From NCBI GenBank assembly GCA_003313425.1, contig NHZP01000036.1:466888-530887 (forward strand): DNA of 64,000 nucleotides, written 5' to 3'. Shown here one piece after another: positions 31,685 through 40,005 of this stretch. The notes beneath the pieces were generated by a model. The model ran no database searches. It had not been told where the DNA came from and saw nothing but the letters and a program-made list of their open reading frames with translations. The DNA comes from Pseudopyrenochaeta lycopersici. Its lineage: Eukaryota; Ascomycota; Dothideomycetes; Pleosporales; Pseudopyrenochaetaceae. The first letter of the stretch is position 1, and the number at the start of each line of letters is the position of its first letter. The translations under genes and the position numbers were made by a program.

Positions 31685-32893
31685 ATGGCCTACCTAACCC
31701 AACGCGATCCCACTGTAGTCCTTACCAGCCAACTCGATTTCACGAAATGGAAGGCGCAGCTATCAGCAAGGTGCGACGCGTACAGAATATGGCATAAAGT
31801 TAATCCAGAATCCATTCTCGCATTCCTCGAAGAACCTGAGCCTCCAGCGGCTCCAAACGTCGCCGATTACACGCCTCGAAGGGCTACCGTCAGACCTCAA
31901 TCAACGGCTGACCTCTCCGAGTCTGGGATAACTGCTCTCAAACAAGACATAGAGTACTTTAAGATGAGGAATGAAAACTACAAGAATCAAGAAAGGAAAT
32001 ACTTAGATGAGCAGAAGGCTATTAGGGAGATCACAATCTTCATACAATCTACTGTCTCACCTCACCTGCAGGAAACATGCTGCAAGACAGGGCAAAACCC
32101 GCGTGAATGGATTAAGAACCTTACAGACACGGTCGGCATAGATGAGCGAATTGAACACGAACGCGCGCGAGACCGATACCTCGAATCGCTAAAGCCGATG
32201 AGAAATGCAGCCAACTGGGATCTGTGGCTTACCGATTACGATCAAGCTGCAACACAAGCAGAGGCAAAAGGAGTTGCTGAGGTAAAGGACATAAACTCAG
32301 TTACTAAAGACTTTGTAGTCGCAGTATGGAATGTAGCACCTACATGGGCTACCTCATTTCAGGATACTGGTCGATTTACTTCCGGTATTACACGCCGCGA
32401 GATGATAAAGCGGTTCAGAGACCACATGGTCATGATAAAGCCTCAGAAAACGGGCAGACACAAAAGCGCATATGCAGTGTCAGATGACTCAGCGTTTCAC
32501 GCGGATGATTTAGAAAGCACACAGGGAAATAAGAAGGAAAACCTCTATAAACCCGGTGCTCCAAATCCACAAAGGCGGGGCAGACCCCGAGATCAACGTG
32601 GTCGGAAGGAGACGAAGAGATCGTCCTCAGACCAGGAGCCATCCGGCAAAGTCGGAAGCTCCAAGTGCCCAGCATGCGAGATGCGCCATTCACTCAAGGA
32701 GTGTTACTATGTACACCCTGACAAGGCGCCGGAATGGTTCAAACCAAAACCCATGCTAGAGAACTACGTAAGGATGAAGCAAGAGCAAGATCCCGAGTTC
32801 CAGGGCCTCTTACGAGGGCAAAGCAAACCCCGTTTAAACACACCAATCATGAAAAATTCGCACACTCCTACTCCAGAGGTGCCAGACGATTGA
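31685..32893 (+). CDS. gag: Copia Gag
   Basis: 402 aa from the first ATG, 34 bp after the LTR, to TGA. Capsid-like helical region with VSPHLQETCCKTGQNPREWI, AEVKDINSVTKDFVVAV and TRREMIKRFRDHM, then a basic linker and a CCHC zinc knuckle CPACEMRHSLKECYYV for RNA binding. The gag TGA is followed in the same frame by pol. Confidence 0.9.
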   Translation: MAYLTQRDPTVVLTSQLDFTKWKAQLSARCDAYRIWHKVNPESILAFLEEPEPPAAPNVADYTPRRATVRPQSTADLSESGITALKQDIEYFKMRNENYKNQERKYLDEQKAIREITIFIQSTVSPHLQETCCKTGQNPREWIKNLTDTVGIDERIEHERARDRYLESLKPMRNAANWDLWLTDYDQAATQAEAKGVAEVKDINSVTKDFVVAVWNVAPTWATSFQDTGRFTSGITRREMIKRFRDHMVMIKPQKTGRHKSAYAVSDDSAFHADDLESTQGNKKENLYKPGAPNPQRRGRPRDQRGRKETKRSSSDQEPSGKVGSSKCPACEMRHSLKECYYVHPDKAPEWFKPKPMLENYVRMKQEQDPEFQGLLRGQSKPRLNTPIMKNSHTPTPEVPDD

Positions 32894-32902
32894 CTAGAAG
32901 GA
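32891..32902 (+). promoter_or_regulatory. Candidate gag-pol readthrough stop (UGA CUA GAA GG)
   Basis: TGA CTA GAA GGA links gag to pol in one frame. After the TGA there is no ATG before the protease domain, so Pol has no obvious independent start. The context is identical to that in the first Copia element. Leaky UGA-CUA contexts are established in other eukaryotic and viral genes; its use here is inferred. Confidence 0.68.
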
Positions 32903-35900
32903 CGAAGCATCACAAGGATAGATGCCGCCTTCGTCTTAGCGTCATTCAGAACTGACTTCAATGATTACCCATTGAGGCATTCATTTATCCTTGACTCAGG
33001 TTCAACCTGTCATGTGACGAACGACCCTGATAGACTCTACAACTTCAGACTACCCACATATGGAGACTTCATATGGGCAGGCAATACGAAGATATGGGTC
33101 AAGGGGTACGGCTCAATTAAGCTGACTCTTACAGGGCGGCAAGGAATTAACAGACTAACGTTACACGACGTAGCTCTGTGCCCTGACCTACACTGCAATC
33201 TGGTATCATTCCGATTGTTAAGGCAGAGAGGCATGTGGTGGGACACCAAAATTGAACCAACCACACTTAGAAAAGTAGACGGAACGATCATGGGAAGTCT
33301 TACTGAGATTCATGGCCAATGGGTGATTGAGTATCAACCAATACACCAGGCTTCTAATCATACACACAAGATAACGTCACGAACAGAAAGAGCCGCACAA
33401 AAGGCATCAGCCTTGCTCTGGCATAAGCGATTAGGCCATCCAGGGCCAGTTGCCGTCGAGCACCTCGTTTCGCAAGCTCAGGGGGTGCGGATAAAAGGCA
33501 TCACTACAGTAGAGTGCGACTCCTGTGGGAGATCCAAGTCCCGACGCCAAATCAGAAGAGCACCACGAACCCATGAAGATGGACCTGGTGAAAGACTGGC
33601 TATCGATTTCCATGCATATGAAACACAAAGCATAACAAAGGAGAAGAGTCAAATGCTTATCACAGATAGGTTCTCCGGCATGCAATGGGACTTCTATTTC
33701 ACAGACAATCGTCCCGCCAAATCAATAATCAAGACACTTTCAAACTTCATTCTATTTATGAAGAACCAGTTTAACATCGCAATCAAAGTTATCGAGTCAG
33801 ACAATGAAATCACGACAGTCAAGCCAGAAGTGGAACGCTGGTTGGCATCGCAAGGGATAACCGTCGAGCCTTCCGCCCCAGATACACAAGATCAGAATGG
33901 AGGTGCCGAACGCTCAGGGGGTGTGAATAAGGAGAAATCGCGTGCTATGCGCCTCGATGCCCACCTATCCTGGGAGCTATGGCCCGAAATCACTCGAGCT
34001 GGCGTGTACCTATACAATCGAACACCAAATTATGCAAACAACTGGAAGACACCGTACGAGGTCTTTTTCACAAGGGTTGCACTTAACAACGGAGTCGTTA
34101 CGATATCTAAGAAGCCAAATCTCGCTCATTTAAAAGCCTATGGCTGCAAAGCATTCGCAATGACAGACGATACTCACCGAGGCAAATCACGACTTCAACG
34201 GCTGGACCCGAAAGCCTGGGTCGGCTACTTAGTTGGCTATCGATCCTCAAACATCTATCGAATTTGGATCCCATCTCTTGCAAAAGTAATAAGCACACGA
34301 GATGTCGTATTCGACGAGCAAACGGTGTTCAATGGTAAAACTGAAGACCTAATGGACAACCTCATGCACAGTACGCTGCAAGAAATTGCAACCCACATAA
34401 GGACAATAGAGCTTCCTGCTCCAGTCTATCAACCAGAGACTGAGTCCTTTCACGAAGACGATATAGTTGAGGACACCAACAACTCCGAAGAGGAAGATCC
34501 ACCAGGATACTATCGCGGAAGGAGAATCAGGGACACATACCCGACTCCTCCATCTACGCCACCACCGGCAGCACTCCTTGCAAGTCTAATGACAGGTGTG
34601 CAGGCAGCTGACATGAACTCATGCTCACCGAAACCAATTCCTTGGGCAGCCGCCTTCATGGCCGGCACCCAGGCAGGCAACGTGGGGAACTATAGAGGGA
34701 AAGTCATTGATAAGGCTCAGATGAAAAGGATGCTCGCCAAAGGCTTGAAGATCCACCGAAGCCAACTTCCACCACTGCCCACGCTGCACACTAACCTTGA
34801 ATACCATCCTATGGGAGAGCTATTCAAGGAGGCAGAACAAGTGCACCTCGAAAGCCATAGACAAATGAAGTCGTGGACAGAGGTCCCGCTCAAGCCAATC
34901 AAGGCCGCAGGACAACAAATCCTTGACTGCATGTGGGTGTACACATACAAGCTAAACAAGCACAATCAATTCCTTAAGTGCAAAGCACGACTCGTAGTCC
35001 GAGGAGACCAACAGCGACACATTACAACGCAAGACACATATGCCGCCACGTTAGCGAGCAGGTCCTTTCGAATGCTGATGGCAATTGCAGCTAAGTATGA
35101 TCTCGAACTAAAACAATATGACGTGACAAACGCATTTGTACATGCAACCATAGACCGAGAAGTGTATATGAAGATGCCGCGCGGATATCGCAAGAAAGGC
35201 ACAATCCTCCAAGTTCAGAAGGCGTTGTACGGGCTCCGAATATCACCCTTACTATGGCAAAAGGAGTTCACAACAACCCTTAAAGCCCTGGGATTCATGG
35301 AAGTACCACATGAGCCATGCTGTATGATCAAAGATGGACTCATCATCTTCTTCTACGTGGATGACATCATTCTTGCATACCACAAGTCAAAGACTACAGA
35401 AGCAGAACAAGCAGTTAAGCTGCTCATGAGAAAGTACACGACGACAGGCGGTGACGACCTGCAGTGGTTTCTAGGAGTTGAGGTCATCCGAAAGCGGGAT
35501 CAACGACTTATTCATCTCTCTCAAGCCGCTTACGCTGAGAAGATAAGCCGTTTAGTTGACAATCAGAATTATCGACACGACACACCAATGAGCACAGTTG
35601 AACTGAAGCCGCGCTCAGGAATGGCAACACCATCCGAAGTCAACAAGTATCAACGCAAAGTTGGTTCACTACTATACGCAGCAGTCACGACGAGGCCTGA
35701 TATTGCTTTCGCCACATCAAGACTAGCACGATTCCTATCAAACCCTAGCAAAGAGCACCACGATGCCGCCGACAGAGTACTACTGTACCTTAATGAGACA
35801 AAGTCGCGAGCACTGCAACTTAGAGGAGGCAATCACCTACAAGTCGCAAGCGACGCCTCATTTGCTGACAACACCTCAGATAGGAAAAGCTCTCAAGGAT

Positions 35901-36400
35901 ATGCAATCAAGTTGTTCAATGGGCTGATCGCATGGAAAGCAAACAAACAAGATACAGTAACCACATCAACGACTGAAGCCGAATTACTAGCACTGTCACA
36001 AGTGGCTAAAGAAGCGATCTTTACGACGCAACTGCTAGAAGAACTGGAAGTCAAGCTACCGTCACCTACGATAACAATTCAGTGCGATAATACTCAAACA
36101 ATCCGGCTGGTAACTGCAGAAGTTTCAAAGCTCCAGACCAAGCTGCGCCATGTCGATATCCACAATCATTGGCTCAGACAAGAAGTTTTATCCGGAAAGA
36201 TAAAAATAGAGCATGTACGTTCAACTGAAATAATCGCGGACGGCCTTACGAAGGCATTACCCTATAACAAATGGAACAACTTCTTAAAACAACTTGGACT
36301 AGTAGAAGTAAGAAACCACGAGGTGACAAAAGAAGCACCACTTGAAGAGATCCAGAGACAGCTTGAGGACCTCACAATCGCACAAGGGGCTTGTAACTAG
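32894..36400 (+). CDS. pol: Copia Pol polyprotein (likely made by UGA readthrough)
   Basis: Open from the gag TGA to TAG at 36398. Order: leader LEGRSITRIDAAF, protease (HSFILDSGSTCHVTN), GAG-pre-integrase (LWHKRLGHPGPVAVEHL, CDSCG), integrase (AIDFHAYE, ESDNE, NGGAERSGG), reverse transcriptase (KQYDVTNAFVHA, YVDDIIL) and RNase H (ASDASFADN, TTSTTEAELLALSQ, CDNTQTIRL). No frameshift or nonsense codon was seen. Clearly homologous to, but diverged from, the Pol at 23877-27338. Confidence 0.92.
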   Translation, partial: LEGRSITRIDAAFVLASFRTDFNDYPLRHSFILDSGSTCHVTNDPDRLYNFRLPTYGDFIWAGNTKIWVKGYGSIKLTLTGRQGINRLTLHDVALCPDLHCNLVSFRLLRQRGMWWDTKIEPTTLRKVDGTIMGSLTEIHGQWVIEYQPIHQASNHTHKITSRTERAAQKASALLWHKRLGHPGPVAVEHLVSQAQGVRIKGITTVECDSCGRSKSRRQIRRAPRTHEDGPGERLAIDFHAYETQSITKEKSQMLITDRFSGMQWDFYFTDNRPAKSIIKTLSNFILFMKNQFNIAIKVIESDNEITTVKPEVERWLASQGITVEPSAPDTQDQNGGAERSGGVNKEKSRAMRLDAHLSWELWPEITRAGVYLYNRTPNYANNWKTPYEVFFTRVALNNGVVTISKKPNLAHLKAYGCKAFAMTDDTHRGKSRLQRLDPKAWVGYLVGYRSSNIYRIWIPSLAKVISTRDVVFDEQTVFNGKTEDLMDNLMHSTLQEIATHIRTIELPAPVYQPETESFHEDDIVEDTNNSEEEDPPGYYRGRRIRDTYPTPPSTPPPAALLASLMTGVQAADMNSCSPKPIPWAAAFMAGTQAGNVGNYRGKVIDKAQMKRMLAKGLKIHRSQLPPLPTLHTNLEYHPMGELFKEAEQVHLESHRQMKSWTEVPLKPIKAAGQQILDCMWVYTYKLNKHNQFLKCKARLVVRGDQQRHITTQDTYAATLASRSFRMLMAIAAKYDLELKQYDVTNAFVHATIDREVYMKMPRGYRKKGTILQVQKALYGLRISPLLWQKEFTTTLKALGFMEVPHEPCCMIKDGLIIFFYVDDIILAYHKSKTTEAEQAVKLLMRKYTTTGGDDLQWFLGVEVIRKRDQRLIHLSQAAYAEKISRLVDNQNYRHDTPMSTVELKPRSGMATPSEVNKYQRKVGSLLYAAVTTRPDIAFATSRLARFLSNPSKEHHDAADRVLLYLNETKSRALQLRGGNHLQVASDASFADNTSDRKSSQGYAIKLFNGLIAWKANKQDTVTTSTTEAELLALSQVAKEAIFTTQLLEELEVKLPSPTITIQCDNTQTIRLVTAEVSKLQTKLRHVDIHNHWLRQEVLSGKIKIEHVRSTEIIADGLTKALPYNKWNNFLKQLGLVEVRNHEVTKEAPLEEIQRQLEDLTIAQGACN

Positions 36401-36437
36401 TTATCCAGCTTACACAGTCGTCCAAGCTGAGGGGGTG

Positions 36438-36658
36438 TGTCAGATTACACAAGTGCTGTAAGGCCTGTTAGATATAAAAGATAAACTCAGAAGTACTACA
36501 CAGGAAAGGGCGATTAATAGAAGGACCGATACCACGGCCTTCGGAACCTCCGGAAGGGCAGCAGTCATAGAAAGGAGGGGAAAAAACACAGAATCAATCA
36601 ACAACGTTCATCATCAAAATTCATCAAATATCAAGCCAAATAGTCCTTGAATCTGACA
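36438..36658 (+). repeat. 3' LTR of complete Copia
   Basis: 221 bp, identical by eye to 31431-31651, followed by the target duplication GTAGT. Confidence 0.92.
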
Positions 36659-36666
36659 GTAGTATA

Positions 36667-38527
36667 ACGTACTTCACAAGCGAGTTAGTCACACAAGCGA
36701 ATTAGTCAGACATTTCTTGGCACCACCAACAACACCACCATCTTCTTGCATTCTGACACCTCCATCTAATTTTGTATAATGATTACATTGCGCAAAGGCT
36801 CTTACGTGTTGGGCAAGTCCTTATATTATGCCCGGTTGACATACACCCCCTACAGCGGCGCAGAGCTCGACTTGAATCCTGTGGTGTCGCATCGCCACCT
36901 TCACTTTGTGTAGCTTCTGGAGGTGCTATAGACTCCTGTGATAGCTCAACTGCCTCCTTGATTGTAAGATTCTCTCTTTGGGTAATATACTTAACTTTAA
37001 CGTTGCGCTTTTTAACTACTTTAGCGTTGAGAGCCTTCGAACGCTCGAGTTCCTCGGTGATAATTGCTGACGCTTGTAAAGCCAATTTAGCGCTCTTCGC
37101 TATCTTTTTCATTGCCACCATCGTAGGTGACGTGGACCGCCGCTCAAGCACATGTTGTCGGCGTCTTATAGCTCTCTGTTGCTTCTCAATCTGGCGCACC
37201 GTTTTGGGTGTGTTGGTGACCGAATTTGTTGAGGACGAACAAGGCTCAGAGGGTGGTGCTGGGTTGATCACACCCAACCCGTCAAGCACCTCATCGGGAT
37301 TGAATGGAAAAATGCCGGTGGCTTTAAAGGCGCTTTCGATATTGCTGTTACTCAGCGCGTGAGGACGAGCAGCAGCGTAGATGCGAAGGAAGTCGTCCAC
37401 ATCAACGTGGTTCTGGCCATCACAAGCCAACATCTCTACCCCTCGACGATAGCGCTTCTTAACTGAACTGAAGCAGGCAACATCTAATAGTTGCAGAATA
37501 TGCGAGGAATGTGAGGGTAGCCATAACAGGATAATGTTGTTTTTCCTTACGTAGGTCTCAAATGGCTCTGAGCAGTAGCTGCTGTGTCCATCCATAATAA
37601 GGAGTCGATTAACGCCTTTAGTGTGTTGCTTTATACAAGGGTCAAACACCTCTGTAAGCCATATATAACCTAATCTATCATTAGACCATCCAGTTTCGCT
37701 ATGAGCGATTACCCAGTCATCTAGAAGGCCTGCGTCCTTATCAAACCAGACGTTCTGGAACAGCTTCCCTTTAGCGATAACCATGGCTGGTATACGGCGT
37801 TTGGCGACATTTATGCATTCAATAACCGTCATCCAGTCACGATCACCAGGCTGTATGTGGTATTTAGGGCCATCTCTTGCCGTCACAACTTTGGCTGTAC
37901 CAATGTCACCTCTTAGAAAGCCTATCTCGTCCATGTTGTAGATATCATCGTCCTGTATGCCATACTTGTTCGCCACATTCTTGAGAAGCTGAAAATGCTC
38001 CTTGATCACCTCAGGGTCCTCCCGTTCTGCTCTTTGGTAGTCATATTTCTTGCTCTGCGCAATTTGCACTTCAGGGTTGCGTCCAACGTAGTTGTTGACC
38101 CAATTGACACCAACTGGTGGGTTACCCCGCAGTCGACGTAGCAAGTTTGCGGTATCTTCAACCATACGCTTGCGAGGGGGGTATCCGCGGGTGGCAAGGT
38201 CTAATATCCACTCAGTCAATGTCTGTTCTTCATCATCGTCAAGGTTTCTGTTGTTTGCAACGGTTTCGGTGCGTGCAGGGTGGCCTTGGAGGCGACGTCT
38301 GAGTGTTTCATAGTTTACGCGATATATACTCGCTGCTCTCCTAATACTTGAGATTTCGTTCCTTTGTAACGCTTTTATTGCACAGTCGATTCTTCCTTCT
38401 CGCGTATTGTCCCGAATCTTCGAATTTATAGCCATGGTGGTGATGAGGTAGAGGGATGAAATGTTTTGGTGGGTGTCTTGGCACACTTGACTAATTCGCT
38501 TGTGTGACTAACTCGCTTGTGAAGTAC
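36667..38527 (-). mobile_element. Intact pogo-like transposon
   Basis: The ends are inverted repeats. The left starts ACGTACTTCACAAGCGAG after TA, and the right ends CTTGTGAAGTAC before TA, two bases short of a perfect match. Each terminus holds two 17-bp subterminal units (CACAAGCGAGTTAGTCA and CACAAGCGAATTAGTCA, at 36676-36692 and 36693-36709, and their inverse at the right end). Insertion is three bases beyond the Copia target duplication. The transposase is complete. Confidence 0.88.
36783..38435 (-). CDS. Pogo-like DDE transposase, intact
   Basis: 550 aa from MAINSKIRDNTREGRIDCAI with no stop or frameshift. Order: psq-type HTH (IRRAASIYRVNYETLRRRLQ), CENP-B-type HTH (WILDLATRGYPPRKRMVEDT), DDE_1 catalytic core (YNMDEIGF, LLIMDGHSSYCSEPF, PSHSSHILQLLDVAC), then NSNIESAFKATGIFPFNPDE. 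A basic helical tail follows, ending in a zinc knuckle CRGCMSTGHNIRTC at the extreme C-terminus. Catalyses cut-and-paste transposition at TA in the nucleus. With matched ends it is a candidate active element. An upstream start (MCQDTHQ) would add 17 residues. Confidence 0.92.
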   Translation of the reverse strand: MAINSKIRDNTREGRIDCAIKALQRNEISSIRRAASIYRVNYETLRRRLQGHPARTETVANNRNLDDDEEQTLTEWILDLATRGYPPRKRMVEDTANLLRRLRGNPPVGVNWVNNYVGRNPEVQIAQSKKYDYQRAEREDPEVIKEHFQLLKNVANKYGIQDDDIYNMDEIGFLRGDIGTAKVVTARDGPKYHIQPGDRDWMTVIECINVAKRRIPAMVIAKGKLFQNVWFDKDAGLLDDWVIAHSETGWSNDRLGYIWLTEVFDPCIKQHTKGVNRLLIMDGHSSYCSEPFETYVRKNNIILLWLPSHSSHILQLLDVACFSSVKKRYRRGVEMLACDGQNHVDVDDFLRIYAAARPHALSNSNIESAFKATGIFPFNPDEVLDGLGVINPAPPSEPCSSSTNSVTNTPKTVRQIEKQQRAIRRRQHVLERRSTSPTMVAMKKIAKSAKLALQASAIITEELERSKALNAKVVKKRNVKVKYITQRENLTIKEAVELSQESIAPPEATQSEGGDATPQDSSRALRRCRGCMSTGHNIRTCPTRKSLCAM

Positions 38528-38689
38528 TATATTTTTTAAATAATATATTTTTAATATTATAATTAACTAGATTTATAAAGCTACTTTTAAAATATATTTT
38601 TAATATTAAGACTTTTTTATTTTATGTATTAAAAGAAGCTAGAAAAATAGAAATAGAGATAGGATTTTGGCAGATTTACTAGGGAAAAG
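38528..38689. other. AT-rich target DNA
   Basis: Very AT-rich. It is the continuation of the AT-rich DNA at 31180-31430 once Copia and pogo are removed. Confidence 0.55.
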
Positions 38690-38723
38690 TGGCTCGTTAC
38701 GCCGTCTGGCTCGTTACGCCGTC
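38690..38723. repeat. 17-bp tandem duplication
   Basis: TGGCTCGTTACGCCGTC occurs twice head to tail (38690-38706, 38707-38723), exactly where AT-rich DNA meets the kinase fragment. It supplies the artificial end of that reading frame. Confidence 0.85.
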
Positions 38724-39974
38724 CACCTCGGTAGTTTCCTCATTCCATAATATGTTGCGAGGCATCAGGTCCTTGTGCAGCACCCGGAACCCATGAATCG
38801 CGCCGGCCGACCCTTTCACCTGCTCGATGACTAATGCCTTGTTCTCTGCCGTAAGATGCTGGCCGATCGGCTTACCTCCGAAGCTGAGAAACATCATGTG
38901 TACGAGCTCGACGATTCCTTCGTAGAAATATGGGGTCTGCAGATCGATGTTCCCCAAGTGCACCGGCACGTGAACGCCCTGGATGGGCCGAAGCCGCTCG
39001 TAGATGGACGCCTCCCGTCGCAGGCGATGGACGAAGTAGGCGGGCGTGGACTTCGCCGCCACAGTGTATCCGTGCGATCGCAGACGGATGCGAAAGAGCA
39101 CCCCACACGCTCCAGGCATGCTCACGGGATCGCAATCCGTGTCTAGGTCATCCGCAAGCTGTTGACGCATGAGAGCAAGGAACGTTGTTCGATCGATCTG
39201 ATGGTATCTCTCCCCGTGCTCTCTGGCGTTAGGACAGAACCTGTCGAGCATACCGCCTTCGGCAAGCCCGCGCAGGCAGTCCTGCGTGCAGTATTGCCCA
39301 TTCTGTGTTCCCTGGCTACGCCTGCGCCCGCGCCCGCGCCCGCTTGACGAGCTACCAGCAGTCCTCTGCGTGTGCGAGAAGTGCTGCGACAAGGGCTGCT
39401 GTCGGCTCGGCGTGTCCGGATCCGGCTCCGGTTCCTCATCGCTGGTCTCGCGCCGCTTCTCTGCTTGCCAGCAGCTAGGCGAGCTGTGCTTCACTTCCCT
39501 GCCCCGGAGCTGCACAGGCGACATGCGGAGGAAGCTGTCGTCCACCGGAGGCTGGTACTCCGACGACTGCGTGGTGCCTTCAGGGATCGCCTCCAGCAGC
39601 TCGTCGTACACCACCTCCCAGCTGTGCAGTTGCTCCGCCGCCTCCGCCCGCCATCGCTGGCGCCGGGGCGGTGTCTTCAGCGCCTGGAGAGTGAAGGCCA
39701 ACATCTGTCCAACTGCCGTCAGATGCAAGCGGTTCGCCCCCTCCGAGCCGGGTGCCCACCCGGTCGTCTTTCCCACGTCGCCCTTTGGCACCGAGAGGAA
39801 GTAGTGCACCGTCCTAGGGTCGTCTCCCACCCGCAGGAAGATGTACGCTTCGCCCGTGCATACGCACCCATACTCCACTCCGATCCTGACCATGTAGGAG
39901 AATGCCTGGGTGATGACCGCAGCGACCAGCCGGCGAAAGCGGTCTCTCAACGTCTCGCCTTCGTAAGATTTCAT
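38697..39974 (-). pseudogene. Truncated fungal protein kinase-like gene
   Basis: 425 codons. The N-terminal region (RRLVAAVITQAFSYMVRIGV, CTGEAYIFLRVGDDPRTVHY) and the Arg/Gly/Ser-rich middle resemble the large family of fungal accessory kinase-like proteins with an embedded aminoglycoside-phosphotransferase/kinase fold. The catalytic loop is visible as LHKDLMPRNILWNEET. The frame then ends at once (EVDGVTSQTA) inside the 17-bp tandem repeat, before any DFG-type metal-binding motif. The start is also late compared with such proteins, because the frame upstream of 39974 runs into the neighbouring LPMO-like gene within 32 bp. Both ends appear truncated; probably non-functional. Confidence 0.72.
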
Positions 39975-40005
39975 GCAATGGGCCAGTGCTCAGTATCGAC
40001 ATGTA

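Larger units (their letters stand above)
31431..36658 (+). mobile_element. Complete Copia LTR retrotransposon
   Basis: Two 221-bp LTRs that I read as identical (31431-31651, 36438-36658) bracket gag and pol without disabling mutations. They are flanked by the 5-bp target duplication GTAGT (31426-31430, 36659-36663). The polypurine tract AAGCTGAGGGGGTG precedes the 3' LTR. Identical LTRs, intact frames and a perfect target site indicate a recent, possibly still active insertion into AT-rich DNA. A conventional tRNA primer-binding site was not identified. Confidence 0.95.

Noticed and set aside
31652..31700. tRNA primer-binding site after the Copia 5' LTR
   Set aside because: The sequence after the LTR did not match a tRNA 3' end or an initiator-Met half-tRNA that I could recall with confidence, so it is not annotated.
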